Positions 1 to 7,244 of a stretch of 7,772 nt of DNA are shown piece after piece. The stretch is from an uncultured Selenomonadaceae bacterium. Its GTDB lineage: Bacteria; Bacillota; Negativicutes; Selenomonadales; Selenomonadaceae. The translations under genes and the position numbers were made by a program. The DNA lies in assembly GCA_905236145.1 (NCBI GenBank), contig CAJOOE010000107.1, positions 1 through 7,772 of the forward strand, read 5' to 3'. The notes below the pieces were generated by a model, which was not told the DNA's origin, ran no database searches, and saw only the letters and a list, made by a program, of their open reading frames with translations. Each line of letters opens with the position of its first letter. Positions within the stretch are counted from its first letter, which is position 1.

Positions 1-1851
1 ATGACTTTGCCGGAGCTTACCGAACTTGCCGCAGAAATTCGCGAATTGATTTTGGACACGGTTTCAAAAAACGGCGGGCATCTCGCTCCGAGTTTGGGAA
101 CGGTGGAATTGACTTTGGCTCTGTATTCGATTTTCGATTTATCAAAAGATAAAATTGTCTGGGACGTGGGACATCAGGCTTACACTCACAAAATTTTAAC
201 CGGGCGGCGGGATATTTTTCACACGCTCCGGAAAAAAGGCGGCATTACCGGTTTTCCCAAGCGGAGCGAATCGCCTTACGACGCTTTCGGGGTCGGTCAT
301 TCGAGTACGTCTGTCAGCGGAGCGTTGGGTCTTTTGCTTGCGTCGGAAATTCAAAAAAAACCTTGTCAAGTCGTCGCGGTCATCGGCGACGGAGCATTGA
401 CGGGCGGCGAGGCGTTTGAGGCTCTGAATCACGCCGGGCAACTCAAAAAAAAGTTGATAGTAATTTTGAACGATAACGAAATGTCCATAGCCAAAAATGT
501 CGGTGCCTTGTCCGAAAAACTTTCCGAGATAAGACTGAACCCGCAATATCACCGGGCAAAAAAAGAGTTTGAAGATTTTTTCCGGAACATACCTTTTCCC
601 GAGATCGGCGACAAAATTTTGAGTGCGGCTCAATCCGTCCGCTACGGCTTGAAATCCGCAATCGTTCCCGGAGCGTTGTTTGAGGCTTTGGGATTTTCGT
701 ATTTCGGCCCGGTGGACGGTCATGACTTGAAAAGTATGCGGGATATTTTTTCGCGAATTTCGGCGATCGAAACTCCGGTTTTAATCCACGTCCACACGAA
801 AAAAGGCAAAGGTTACAAGCCGGCGGAAAAATTCCCGGAAAAATTTCACGGCGTGGGAAAATTCGACAAAGACACCGGCGAAATTTACAAGAAAACTTCC
901 CCGCCGTCTTACACGGAAGTTTTCGGCAAGGCTTTGACGGACTGTGCGAAAATAAGAAAAAATTTGGTCGCGATAACAGCCGCCATGCCCGCCGGAACCG
1001 GCTTGACAAACTTTTCTCAATTCTACCCGGAAAGATTTTTTGACGTGGGAATTGCGGAAGAACACGCGGTAACTTTGTCGGCGGGATTGGCAGCCGGCGG
1101 ACTTCGTCCGGTCGTCGCAATCTATTCGACTTTTTTGCAGCGGGCTTACGATCAAATCATGCACGACGTTTGCCTTCAAAAATTGCCGGTGACTTTCTGC
1201 ATTGACCGGGCGGGATTGGTCGGAGAGGACGGAGCGACTCATCACGGCGTTTTCGATATGGCTTACCTGCGAACAATGCCGGGAATGAATATCTTGGCAC
1301 CGAAAGACGAAAACGAACTTCGTCAAATGTTTTTCGCGGTCTTGGAGAGGAATGAGCCGGCGGCGATACGTTATCCGCGAGGTTCCGGCTTGGGCGTGGA
1401 GATCGACGACGAGCCGAAAAAATTGGATTGGGGTCGGGCGGAAGTTTTGAAAAAAAATTCGCATGCGGAAATTTCAATTTTCGCGGTCGGAAGTATGGTA
1501 AATACCGCCGTAAAAGTCGCAGAACTTTTGGAGAGGGAAAATATTTTCGCGAATGTTATAAATGCACGTTTCGTAAAACCTTTGGACACGGAAATTTTGA
1601 AAAGCGAGGCGGCAAAAGTAAAAGTTATAGCGACTTGCGAGGAAGGGACTTTGCAAGGCGGTTTCGGGGCTGCCGTCGCGGAATTTTTCGCGGACTCCGG
1701 AATTTCGACAAAACTTTTGCGTTTCGGCATAAAAGACAATTTTATCGAACACGGATTGAGGGAAGAACTTTTGGAAATTTGCGGATTGACCGCCGAGCAA
1801 ATTTTTGAAACACTGAAAAAATTTATTCTGCAGGAATATTCCGAATTTTAA
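1..1851 (+). CDS. dxs: 1-deoxy-D-xylulose-5-phosphate synthase (Dxs)
   Basis: Cytosolic thiamine-diphosphate enzyme that condenses pyruvate with glyceraldehyde 3-phosphate to make DXP, the entry point of the non-mevalonate isoprenoid pathway and a precursor for thiamine and pyridoxal. Family landmarks visible in the 616 residues: GGH at H27 (E. coli H49), VGHQAY at H58, the ThDP-binding GDGALTGG at 129-136 followed by NDN at 157-159, the transketolase-like central domain with catalytic E353 in AEEHAV, DRAG with R403, EDGATHH with D410 and H414, and YPRG with R460. The C-terminal transketolase domain runs to the end. Length is close to the usual 620-635 residues, but M1 aligns with an internal position about 15-22 residues into E. 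coli and B. subtilis Dxs, so the real start probably lies just upstream of the window; no RBS can be seen. It heads the gene block, 59 nt before prmC. Identity is certain, the 5' boundary is not. Confidence 0.97.
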   Translation: MTLPELTELAAEIRELILDTVSKNGGHLAPSLGTVELTLALYSIFDLSKDKIVWDVGHQAYTHKILTGRRDIFHTLRKKGGITGFPKRSESPYDAFGVGHSSTSVSGALGLLLASEIQKKPCQVVAVIGDGALTGGEAFEALNHAGQLKKKLIVILNDNEMSIAKNVGALSEKLSEIRLNPQYHRAKKEFEDFFRNIPFPEIGDKILSAAQSVRYGLKSAIVPGALFEALGFSYFGPVDGHDLKSMRDIFSRISAIETPVLIHVHTKKGKGYKPAEKFPEKFHGVGKFDKDTGEIYKKTSPPSYTEVFGKALTDCAKIRKNLVAITAAMPAGTGLTNFSQFYPERFFDVGIAEEHAVTLSAGLAAGGLRPVVAIYSTFLQRAYDQIMHDVCLQKLPVTFCIDRAGLVGEDGATHHGVFDMAYLRTMPGMNILAPKDENELRQMFFAVLERNEPAAIRYPRGSGLGVEIDDEPKKLDWGRAEVLKKNSHAEISIFAVGSMVNTAVKVAELLERENIFANVINARFVKPLDTEILKSEAAKVKVIATCEEGTLQGGFGAAVAEFFADSGISTKLLRFGIKDNFIEHGLREELLEICGLTAEQIFETLKKFILQEYSEF

Positions 1852-1893
1852 AAGAATATATCCGCTGAAATTACCTGCAAAAAAATTTTGCAC

Positions 1894-1900
1894 GGGGAGG
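1894..1900 (+). promoter_or_regulatory. Ribosome binding site for prmC (GGGGAGG)
   Basis: GGGGAGG lies 10 nt before the GTG at 1911 and is a strong match to the anti-Shine-Dalgarno sequence. It supports the GTG as the start of prmC, since no ATG in that frame sits at a suitable distance. Confidence 0.75.
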
Positions 1901-1910
1901 ACTGAGAGAA

Positions 1911-2771
1911 GTGAACGAAAATTCCATATCCGGGAAAATTAACCGGGCAACCGAAAAACTTCAAGCCGCCGGAATCGACACGCCGCGACTTGATGCGGAA
2001 GTCTTGCTTGCCCACGTCTTGAATTGCCGCAGACTTTCCCTTTATGTAAATTCTGCGGAAGAATTGTCGCCGGAAAAAATCGGCAGATATGAAGCTTTAA
2101 TCGAAAAGAGAGCGGAACATTTGCCGGTTGCCTACTTGACGGGCGTAAAAGAATTTATGGGAATGAAATTTGCCGTAACGCCGGAAATTTTGATTCCCCG
2201 CCCCGAAACCGAAATTTTGGCTCAGGGCGTTATAGAAAGGTTGTTGCTTGAGTTCGGCGAAACTTTGACGCTTGCCGACATAGGCACGGGCAGCGGAGCA
2301 GTTGCAATTTCAATTTTGAAATTTATCGAAAATATGACTGCGGAGGCCGTCGATATTTCCGGCGAGGCGATTGCAATAGCGAAATTCAACGCGAAAAAAT
2401 TGGGCGTGACCGACAGAATAAATTTCACGGTCGGCGATTTGTTCGCACCGCTTGAAGGAATGACTTTCAATGTCATAGTTTCCAACCCGCCTTACATTCC
2501 GACCGGCGACCTTGCGAATTTGCAGGAAGAAGTCAAAAACGAACCGCAAATCGCTTTGAACGGCGGCGAGGACGGGCTGGACTTTTACCGGCGAATAATT
2601 ACCGACGCTCCGGACTTCTTGAAACCCGGCGGATTTTTGGCTGTCGAAGTCGGAATAAATCAAGCCGACGAAGTGAAAAAATTGATTGAGGAGGACGGCA
2701 GATTGGGCGAAGTCGAATTTTGGAAAGATTTGGCAAATATCAATCGCGTTGTTGCCGCCCGTTTGCAATAG
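1911..2771 (+). CDS. prmC: Peptide chain release factor N5-glutamine methyltransferase (PrmC)
   Basis: SAM-dependent enzyme that methylates the glutamine of the GGQ motif in release factors RF1 and RF2, increasing peptide-release efficiency. The 286 residues match the usual 275-290. The N-terminal helical substrate-binding domain (about 1-90) carries the family pattern around AGIDTPRLDAEVLLAHVL. IPRPETE is at 95-101, SAM-binding motif I DIGTGSG at 123-129, and the catalytic NPPY at 192-195, which holds the glutamine side chain. NPPYIP followed by an NEPQIALNGGEDGLDFYR-type stretch separates PrmC from other N6-adenine or RsmC-like methyltransferases. Start is GTG, supported by GGGGAGG ten bases upstream. 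In many bacteria prmC follows prfA (RF1); here the upstream neighbour is dxs, with no room for prfA, and the downstream neighbour is a cupin 18 nt away. High confidence. Confidence 0.96.
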   Translation: MNENSISGKINRATEKLQAAGIDTPRLDAEVLLAHVLNCRRLSLYVNSAEELSPEKIGRYEALIEKRAEHLPVAYLTGVKEFMGMKFAVTPEILIPRPETEILAQGVIERLLLEFGETLTLADIGTGSGAVAISILKFIENMTAEAVDISGEAIAIAKFNAKKLGVTDRINFTVGDLFAPLEGMTFNVIVSNPPYIPTGDLANLQEEVKNEPQIALNGGEDGLDFYRRIITDAPDFLKPGGFLAVEVGINQADEVKKLIEEDGRLGEVEFWKDLANINRVVAARLQ

Positions 2772-2774
2772 AAG

Positions 2775-2781
2775 AAGGAGG
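2775..2781 (+). promoter_or_regulatory. Ribosome binding site deciding the cupin start (AAGGAGG)
   Basis: AAGGAGG begins 3 nt after the prmC stop. It is 8 nt before the ATG at 2790 but only 1 nt before another ATG at 2783 in a different frame. The spacing and the cupin coding frame both select 2790. Confidence 0.8.
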
Positions 2782-2789
2782 AATGTCAA

Positions 2790-3137
2790 ATGATCATCGA
2801 ATCGAAAACGGTTACCGCAAAGAACAAAGCCGGCGGCAAAGGAGAAGTTTACATCACTCACCTGCTCACCCCTGCCGAAATGCTCGGTCAATGCGATATG
2901 TTTGCCAAAGTCGTCGTTCCGCCGGGAGCGTCGCTCGGCACTCACTATCATCACGGCAATTCCGAAACTTATCATATTTTGCAGGGAAAGGCGGCTTACA
3001 ACGACAACAACAAAATCTATGAAGTCCTTCCCGGTCAAACTCTCTTCTGCCCGGACGGCTCAATGCATGCGATAGAAAATACCGGCGACGAAGATTTGAT
3101 TTTTATTGCCCTTGTCATAAAGAGTCCCGAAGAATGA
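2790..3137 (+). CDS. Small single-domain cupin protein, function unknown
   Basis: A 115-residue protein consisting of one cupin beta-barrel. Both cupin motifs are textbook: motif 1 G46-x5-H52-x-H54-x4-E59-x6-G66, and motif 2 G82-x5-P88-x-G90-x2-H93-x3-N97. H52, H54, E59 and H93 form a complete putative metal site, so it is likely a metal-binding protein rather than a degenerate fold. No signal peptide, membrane segment or extra DNA-binding domain is present; it should be cytosolic. Such stand-alone cupins may be isomerases, dioxygenase-like enzymes or small-molecule sensors, and nothing in the sequence fixes the substrate. Its last codons overlap the next gene by the ATGA at 3134-3137, so the radical-SAM enzyme is probably translated by coupling to it, the best clue to a shared role. 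The cupin fold is near certain; the function is open. Confidence 0.93.
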   Translation: MIIESKTVTAKNKAGGKGEVYITHLLTPAEMLGQCDMFAKVVVPPGASLGTHYHHGNSETYHILQGKAAYNDNNKIYEVLPGQTLFCPDGSMHAIENTGDEDLIFIALVIKSPEE

Positions 3138-3955
3138 AAACTTGCGAAATTTGCCCGCATCACTGCCGGCTCAATCCCGGAGAAATCGGAAAATGTCGGG
3201 GAAGAAAAAACGACGGCGAAAAAATTTTTCCGCTGAATTACGGGCGAATTACTTCTGCCGCACTTGATCCGATTGAAAAGAAACCGCTTTACAGATTTTT
3301 TCCGGGCAGCAAAATTTTGTCGGTCGGCAGTTTCGGTTGCAATTTAAACTGTCCCTTCTGTCAAAATTTTGAAATTTCCATGGCGGACTCAAGTTTTCCC
3401 ACTCAAAATATTTCTCCGGAAGATTTGGCTCGCCTTGCCGCCGATTTGAAAAATCGCGGAAATATCGGCGTGGCATTCACTTACAACGAACCTTTCATAA
3501 GTTATGAATTTGTCCGGGACACTTCCGAAATTTTGCAACGGCTCGGTTTAAAATCGGTGCTTGTCACAAACGGGACCGTGACCGCCGGAGCCTTGAAAAA
3601 AATTTTGCCGCTCATCGACGCAATGAATATTGATTTAAAGGGATTCAGTCAAAAAATTTATGATTACTTGGGCGGCGATTTTGAAACCGTTCTGCGGACG
3701 ATTGAAATTGCGGCGAAAAATTGTCATGTCGAAGTCACGACTTTGATCGTTCCCGGAATGAACGATTCGGAGGAGGATATGATTGCCGAATCTGCATGGC
3801 TTGCGGAAATTTCGCCGGAAATTCCCCTGCACGTCAGCAGATTTTTCCCGCGATACAAGGTCACGAATATCCCGCCGACGGACGTAAAAAAAGTTTACGC
3901 ACTTGCCGAAATTGCCCGGAAAAATTTGAAATTCGTGTACACCGGCAACTGTTGA
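3134..3955 (+). CDS. amrS: AmmeMemoRadiSam-type radical SAM enzyme (AmrS family, PflA-like), short C-terminus
   Basis: A 273-residue radical-SAM protein. An N-terminal Cys cluster (C4, C7, C11, C21 in CEICPHHC...GKC) is followed by the 4Fe-4S motif C69-x3-C73-x2-C76. Further family landmarks are DPIEKKPLYRF (45-55), YNEP (117-120), VTNGT (144-148), DLKG (167-170), IVPGMNDSEEDM and HVSRFFPRYK (233-242). This combination is typical of the AmmeMemoRadiSam radical-SAM enzyme, related to pyruvate formate-lyase activase; its substrate is, to my knowledge, unknown. The protein ends at VYTGNC, whereas many relatives continue for tens of residues to a TYCPxCG-type Cys motif and a terminal Arg. No such motif follows the stop in another frame before mfd begins, so an assembly frameshift looks unlikely. 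The start overlaps the cupin stop (ATGA) with only a weak upstream SD, suggesting translational coupling. AMMECR1 or Memo partners are not in the window. Family assignment is good; a generic glycyl-radical activase is less likely because of the N-terminal Cys cluster. Confidence 0.88.
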   Translation: MKTCEICPHHCRLNPGEIGKCRGRKNDGEKIFPLNYGRITSAALDPIEKKPLYRFFPGSKILSVGSFGCNLNCPFCQNFEISMADSSFPTQNISPEDLARLAADLKNRGNIGVAFTYNEPFISYEFVRDTSEILQRLGLKSVLVTNGTVTAGALKKILPLIDAMNIDLKGFSQKIYDYLGGDFETVLRTIEIAAKNCHVEVTTLIVPGMNDSEEDMIAESAWLAEISPEIPLHVSRFFPRYKVTNIPPTDVKKVYALAEIARKNLKFVYTGNC

Positions 3956-3964
3956 AAAAAATTT

Positions 3965-3970
3965 GTGAGG
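3965..3970 (+). promoter_or_regulatory. Ribosome binding site for mfd (GTGAGG)
   Basis: GTGAGG lies 8 nt before the TTG at 3979, in the 23-nt gap after the amrS stop. It supports the non-ATG start, because the residues after it already match the beginning of the Mfd family. Confidence 0.6.
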
Positions 3971-3978
3971 AATCTTAA

Positions 3979-6900
3979 TTGAACGAAATTTTAAATGCTT
4001 TACTCGAAGATGCCGGCGTTGCGGAATTTGAAAAAGTCTTTACCCGCACCGGCGAATTTTTTGTTTACGGTGCGGCGGGAAGTCAAAAGGTTGCGGCATT
4101 TTCCGCCGTATACAAAAAAAATCCGCGTCCGACGGTTATTTTGACCGGGAGCCGCGAAAAAATTTTTGATTGGTCGGAGGACTTGAAAGAATTTTTGCCG
4201 GAAGTCGAAGTCGCGGAATTGCCGGAGCCGGATTTGATGACCGTCAATGCGACGGCAAGCGGCATTGAACGCCGGGCAAAAAGGCTTGAAATTTTGTCCC
4301 GGCTCGTTCGCGGTGAAAATTTCATAGTTTTGGCAAGCCCGCCCGCCGCCGTCAAAAAAGATCTGTCCCGGAAAGATTTTGAAAAAATTCGTCTCAAAAT
4401 CGAAGTCGGTCAAAAAATCCGGCTTGAAGATTTTATTTCCCGGCTGGTCAATCTGGGTTACGAAAGACTTTCCGAAGTCGATAATCTCGGAAAATTTTCC
4501 GTTCGCGGCGGCATTGTCGATATTTTTGCGATAAATTCTCCCAAGCCTTACCGCATTGAATTTTTCGACGAAGAAATTGATTCCGTCCGCGAATTTAATC
4601 TCGAAACGAAACGCTCCGAAAAAAATATTTCGGTCGCGGAAATTCTGCCGATTTCCGGCGGCGATGAAAAAAATTCGGAACCTTTTTTGACTTGTGCCGG
4701 TGAAAATTCCGCCGTGATTTTTGATGAGCCTTCGCGGATTGACGAAGCGATTAAAAATCTTGTCAAAGAAAATCCGGACTTGAAGAAAAATATTTTCGAC
4801 TTCCCCGCCCTTGTAAAAAATTCCGGAGCCGGCAGCCTGATTTATCTTGAGATGATGAAGAAAAAAATTCGCGGCATAAATCCGGAAAGTTTCATTCAAA
4901 TTTCTTCCGAAGGCGTACCGGCATTTCACGGGCAAAAAGATTTTTTTGTCGATGAAATTTCCCGGCTTGAAAAACGCGACAGAAAAATTTTCATACTTTC
5001 CGGCAATTCGCGAAAACTTGAAGGAATAAAAAATTTTCTTGCCGAAAAAAATTTTGTCGAAAACGATTTCTTGAAATTTCTTCCCGGCTCCCTTCAAGAC
5101 GGCTTTGCTTTTCCCGGAGCAAATTTGACGGTTTTTACCGAGAAAGATATTTTCGGCAGCAGGACTTCCCGCCGGACAAAAAGATTTTCCGAAAATGCCG
5201 GCGAGAGAATAAAACATTTTCGCGACATAAATCCCGGCGATTACGTCGTCCATCCGGAAAACGGGATCGGAAAATATATCGGTGCGGAAACTTTGGAATT
5301 TGACGGAATAAAGCGGGATTATATTCAAATTCAATACGGCGGCGAGGACAAACTTTATATCCCGGTGGATCAAGTTCAATATTTGCAAAAATATATTTCG
5401 GACGACGGCGAAGCTCCCCGCCTGTCAAAATTGGGTTCCGGCGATTGGTCGCGGGCAAAATCGAGAGCGTCGGCGGCGGTTGAAGATATTGCGAAAAAAC
5501 TTTTGGAAATTTACGCCCGGCGGGAAAGTACACCGGGATTTGCCTTTGACCCGGACGACGCAACTCAAGCGGATTTTGAGGACGCTTTTCCATACGAAGA
5601 AACGCCGGATCAAATTCGAGCCGTCGAAGAAATAAAAGCCGATATGGAAAGATCCAAGCCGATGAACAGACTTGTTTGCGGGGACGTGGGTTTCGGGAAA
5701 ACGGAAATTGCGATTCGTGCGGCTTACAAGGCGGCGATGAACGGGAAACAATGTGCCGTCCTGGTTCCGACGACCGTTTTGGCTTGGCAACATTATCACA
5801 CGTTCAAAGAAAGACTTTCCGGATTTTTGCCGACCGTCGATGTAATTTGCCGGTTCAGGACTCCCAAAGAACAAAAAAAGACTTTGCAAAACGTGAAAGC
5901 CGGAAATGTTGATATTTTAATCGGCACTCACGCAATTTTAAACACGAGCCGGATTCACTTCAAAGACTTGGGACTTTTGATAATTGACGAGGAGCAGAGA
6001 TTCGGCGTAAAGCAAAAAGAAAAAATCCGTTCTCTTTCCGCCGGCGTTGATGTTTTGACTTTGAGTGCGACACCGATTCCCAGAACTTTGCATATGTCTT
6101 TGATCGGAGCCGGAGATATGAGTTTGATAGAAACGCCGCCCGCCGAAAGATTTCCGGTTCAGACGTACATTGTGGAGGACGAGGACGAAATTTTATCTGA
6201 AGCAATAAGGCGGGAAATTCGGCGTGGCGGTCAGGTTTATTTCGTTTACAACCGGATAGAAACAATAGACTTTATGCGTGACAGATTGGCGGAACTTGTC
6301 CCGGAGGCGAAAATTCAAACCGCACACGGTCAGCAGTCGGAAGATTTGCTTGAGCAGATAATGATGGATTTTTACGACGGGGCGTTCAATGTATTGCTTT
6401 GCACGACGATTATAGAAAACGGCTTGAATGTTGCAAATGCGAATACAATAATAATTTACGATGCCGATTCTTTCGGGCTTGCCCAACTCTATCAAATGCG
6501 CGGGCGTGTGGGAAGATCTCACCGGCTCGCCTTCGCCTATTTCGTCCACCGGTCAAATAAAGTTTTGAATGAAACGGCGGAAAAAAGACTTCGGGCGATG
6601 CAGGAATTTGCAAAGTTGGGAGCCGGATTTAAAATTGCCATGAGAGATTTGGAAATTCGCGGAGCCGGAAATTTGCTCGGGGCGGAGCAGCACGGGCATA
6701 TTGCAAGCGTGGGTTTTGAAATGTATTGCCAACTTTTAAATGAGGCTGTCGCCCGGCTTGCCGAAAAGCCGCCGGAAAAAATTTCGCCGGAGCCTGCAAT
6801 TTCTCTTTCCTCAATCGACGCTTACATTGACGACGAATATATTTCCGATTCAATGCACAAAGTCGAAATTTACAAGAGGTTGACGGCGATTGAAAAAATT

Positions 6901-7221
6901 TCGGAAGTTGACGATTTGCTTGACGAATTGATTGACAGATTCGGCGAGCCGAGCAAAAATGTTTTGAATTTGTTGCAAGTTGCAAAAATAAAATGCCTTG
7001 CGAAAAAATTAAACGCAAAGTCTTTGACGGAAAAAAATTTGCGGGTCGAATTGATTTTGGACGAGACGGCGAAAATTTCGCCTGAGGGATTGGGTAAACT
7101 TTTAAAACTTTTCGGCAAGCGGATAAAAGTTTTTCACGAGTCGCGGACGGTCGTCATAAATTTAACCGATAAAAAAATTTTGACAGACCTTATAATAAAA
7201 ATTTTAAAAATCCTGAGGTAG
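3979..7221 (+). CDS. mfd: Transcription-repair coupling factor (Mfd)
   Basis: ATP-driven DNA translocase that recognises RNA polymerase stalled at lesions, pushes it off and recruits UvrA for nucleotide excision repair. Domains in order, positions approximate: UvrB-like module D1a-D2-D1b (1-300) with the PxxE/SPE-like stretch and VRGGIVDIF; D3 with TEKDIFG and a basic Arg/Lys patch (near 385-400); RNA-polymerase interaction domain starting GDYVVHPENGIGKY (420-433); motor domains D5/D6 with Walker A GDVGFGKT (568-575), DEEQ box (670-673), SATPIPRT (696-703) and motif VI QMRGRVGR (839-846); the RecG-like translocation motif around 880-910; and the C-terminal UvrA-masking domain D7 (940-1080). 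At 1080 residues it is shorter than E. coli Mfd (1148); most of the loss lies before the RNA-polymerase domain. The N-terminal module has no intact Walker A, as usual for Mfd. Start is TTG with GTGAGG upstream. It follows amrS by 23 nt and precedes ybeY by 23 nt. High confidence. Confidence 0.97.
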   Translation: MNEILNALLEDAGVAEFEKVFTRTGEFFVYGAAGSQKVAAFSAVYKKNPRPTVILTGSREKIFDWSEDLKEFLPEVEVAELPEPDLMTVNATASGIERRAKRLEILSRLVRGENFIVLASPPAAVKKDLSRKDFEKIRLKIEVGQKIRLEDFISRLVNLGYERLSEVDNLGKFSVRGGIVDIFAINSPKPYRIEFFDEEIDSVREFNLETKRSEKNISVAEILPISGGDEKNSEPFLTCAGENSAVIFDEPSRIDEAIKNLVKENPDLKKNIFDFPALVKNSGAGSLIYLEMMKKKIRGINPESFIQISSEGVPAFHGQKDFFVDEISRLEKRDRKIFILSGNSRKLEGIKNFLAEKNFVENDFLKFLPGSLQDGFAFPGANLTVFTEKDIFGSRTSRRTKRFSENAGERIKHFRDINPGDYVVHPENGIGKYIGAETLEFDGIKRDYIQIQYGGEDKLYIPVDQVQYLQKYISDDGEAPRLSKLGSGDWSRAKSRASAAVEDIAKKLLEIYARRESTPGFAFDPDDATQADFEDAFPYEETPDQIRAVEEIKADMERSKPMNRLVCGDVGFGKTEIAIRAAYKAAMNGKQCAVLVPTTVLAWQHYHTFKERLSGFLPTVDVICRFRTPKEQKKTLQNVKAGNVDILIGTHAILNTSRIHFKDLGLLIIDEEQRFGVKQKEKIRSLSAGVDVLTLSATPIPRTLHMSLIGAGDMSLIETPPAERFPVQTYIVEDEDEILSEAIRREIRRGGQVYFVYNRIETIDFMRDRLAELVPEAKIQTAHGQQSEDLLEQIMMDFYDGAFNVLLCTTIIENGLNVANANTIIIYDADSFGLAQLYQMRGRVGRSHRLAFAYFVHRSNKVLNETAEKRLRAMQEFAKLGAGFKIAMRDLEIRGAGNLLGAEQHGHIASVGFEMYCQLLNEAVARLAEKPPEKISPEPAISLSSIDAYIDDEYISDSMHKVEIYKRLTAIEKISEVDDLLDELIDRFGEPSKNVLNLLQVAKIKCLAKKLNAKSLTEKNLRVELILDETAKISPEGLGKLLKLFGKRIKVFHESRTVVINLTDKKILTDLIIKILKILR
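7180..7208 (+). promoter_or_regulatory. Possible internal promoter before ybeY
   Basis: Within the last codons of mfd there is a perfect -35 hexamer TTGACA (7180-7185). After a 17-nt spacer comes TTTAAA (7203-7208), a 4-of-6 match to the -10 consensus. A perfect TATAAT also occurs at 7191-7196 but is wrongly spaced from the TTGACA. A start near 7215 would give ybeY a short leader of about 30 nt. The region is AT-rich, so chance matches are expected. Confidence 0.25.
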
Positions 7222-7232
7222 AATTATTAAAC

Positions 7233-7238
7233 GGGGGG
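7233..7238 (+). promoter_or_regulatory. Ribosome binding site for ybeY (GGGGGG)
   Basis: A run of six G followed by AA sits 6 nt before the TTG at 7245. It is an unusual, all-G Shine-Dalgarno core but correctly spaced, and it supports the TTG start, since no ATG in this frame precedes the conserved part of YbeY. Confidence 0.6.
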
Positions 7239-7244
7239 AATTTT

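Noticed and set aside
443..1464. Minus-strand open frames opposite dxs
   Set aside because: No family motifs, compositionally odd (Arg/Pro/Ser/Phe-rich), and fully inside a conserved gene on the other strand.
1876..1892. Inverted repeat TGCAAAA-AAA-TTTTGCA between dxs and prmC
   Set aside because: The stem is only 7 bp, AT-rich, with a 3-nt loop and no T tract after it; too weak for a terminator and probably chance in A/T-rich intergenic DNA.
2783..2785. Alternative ATG just after the AAGGAGG
   Set aside because: It is 1 nt from the Shine-Dalgarno and in a different frame from the cupin; the frame has no recognisable protein.
2310..3038. Minus-strand open frame spanning prmC and the cupin
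   Set aside because: It crosses two genes with clear catalytic motifs on the plus strand and has no motif of its own.
3956..3978. Frameshift continuation of amrS
   Set aside because: None of the three frames after the stop encodes the CPxCG-type ending, so a simple indel does not restore the family's C-terminus.
4000..5388. Long minus-strand open frame (462 codons) opposite mfd
   Set aside because: Its translation is low-complexity (rich in Phe, Asn, Arg, Lys), has no recognisable domain, and lies wholly antisense to the well-conserved Mfd N-terminal half; it arises from the plus strand's codon bias.
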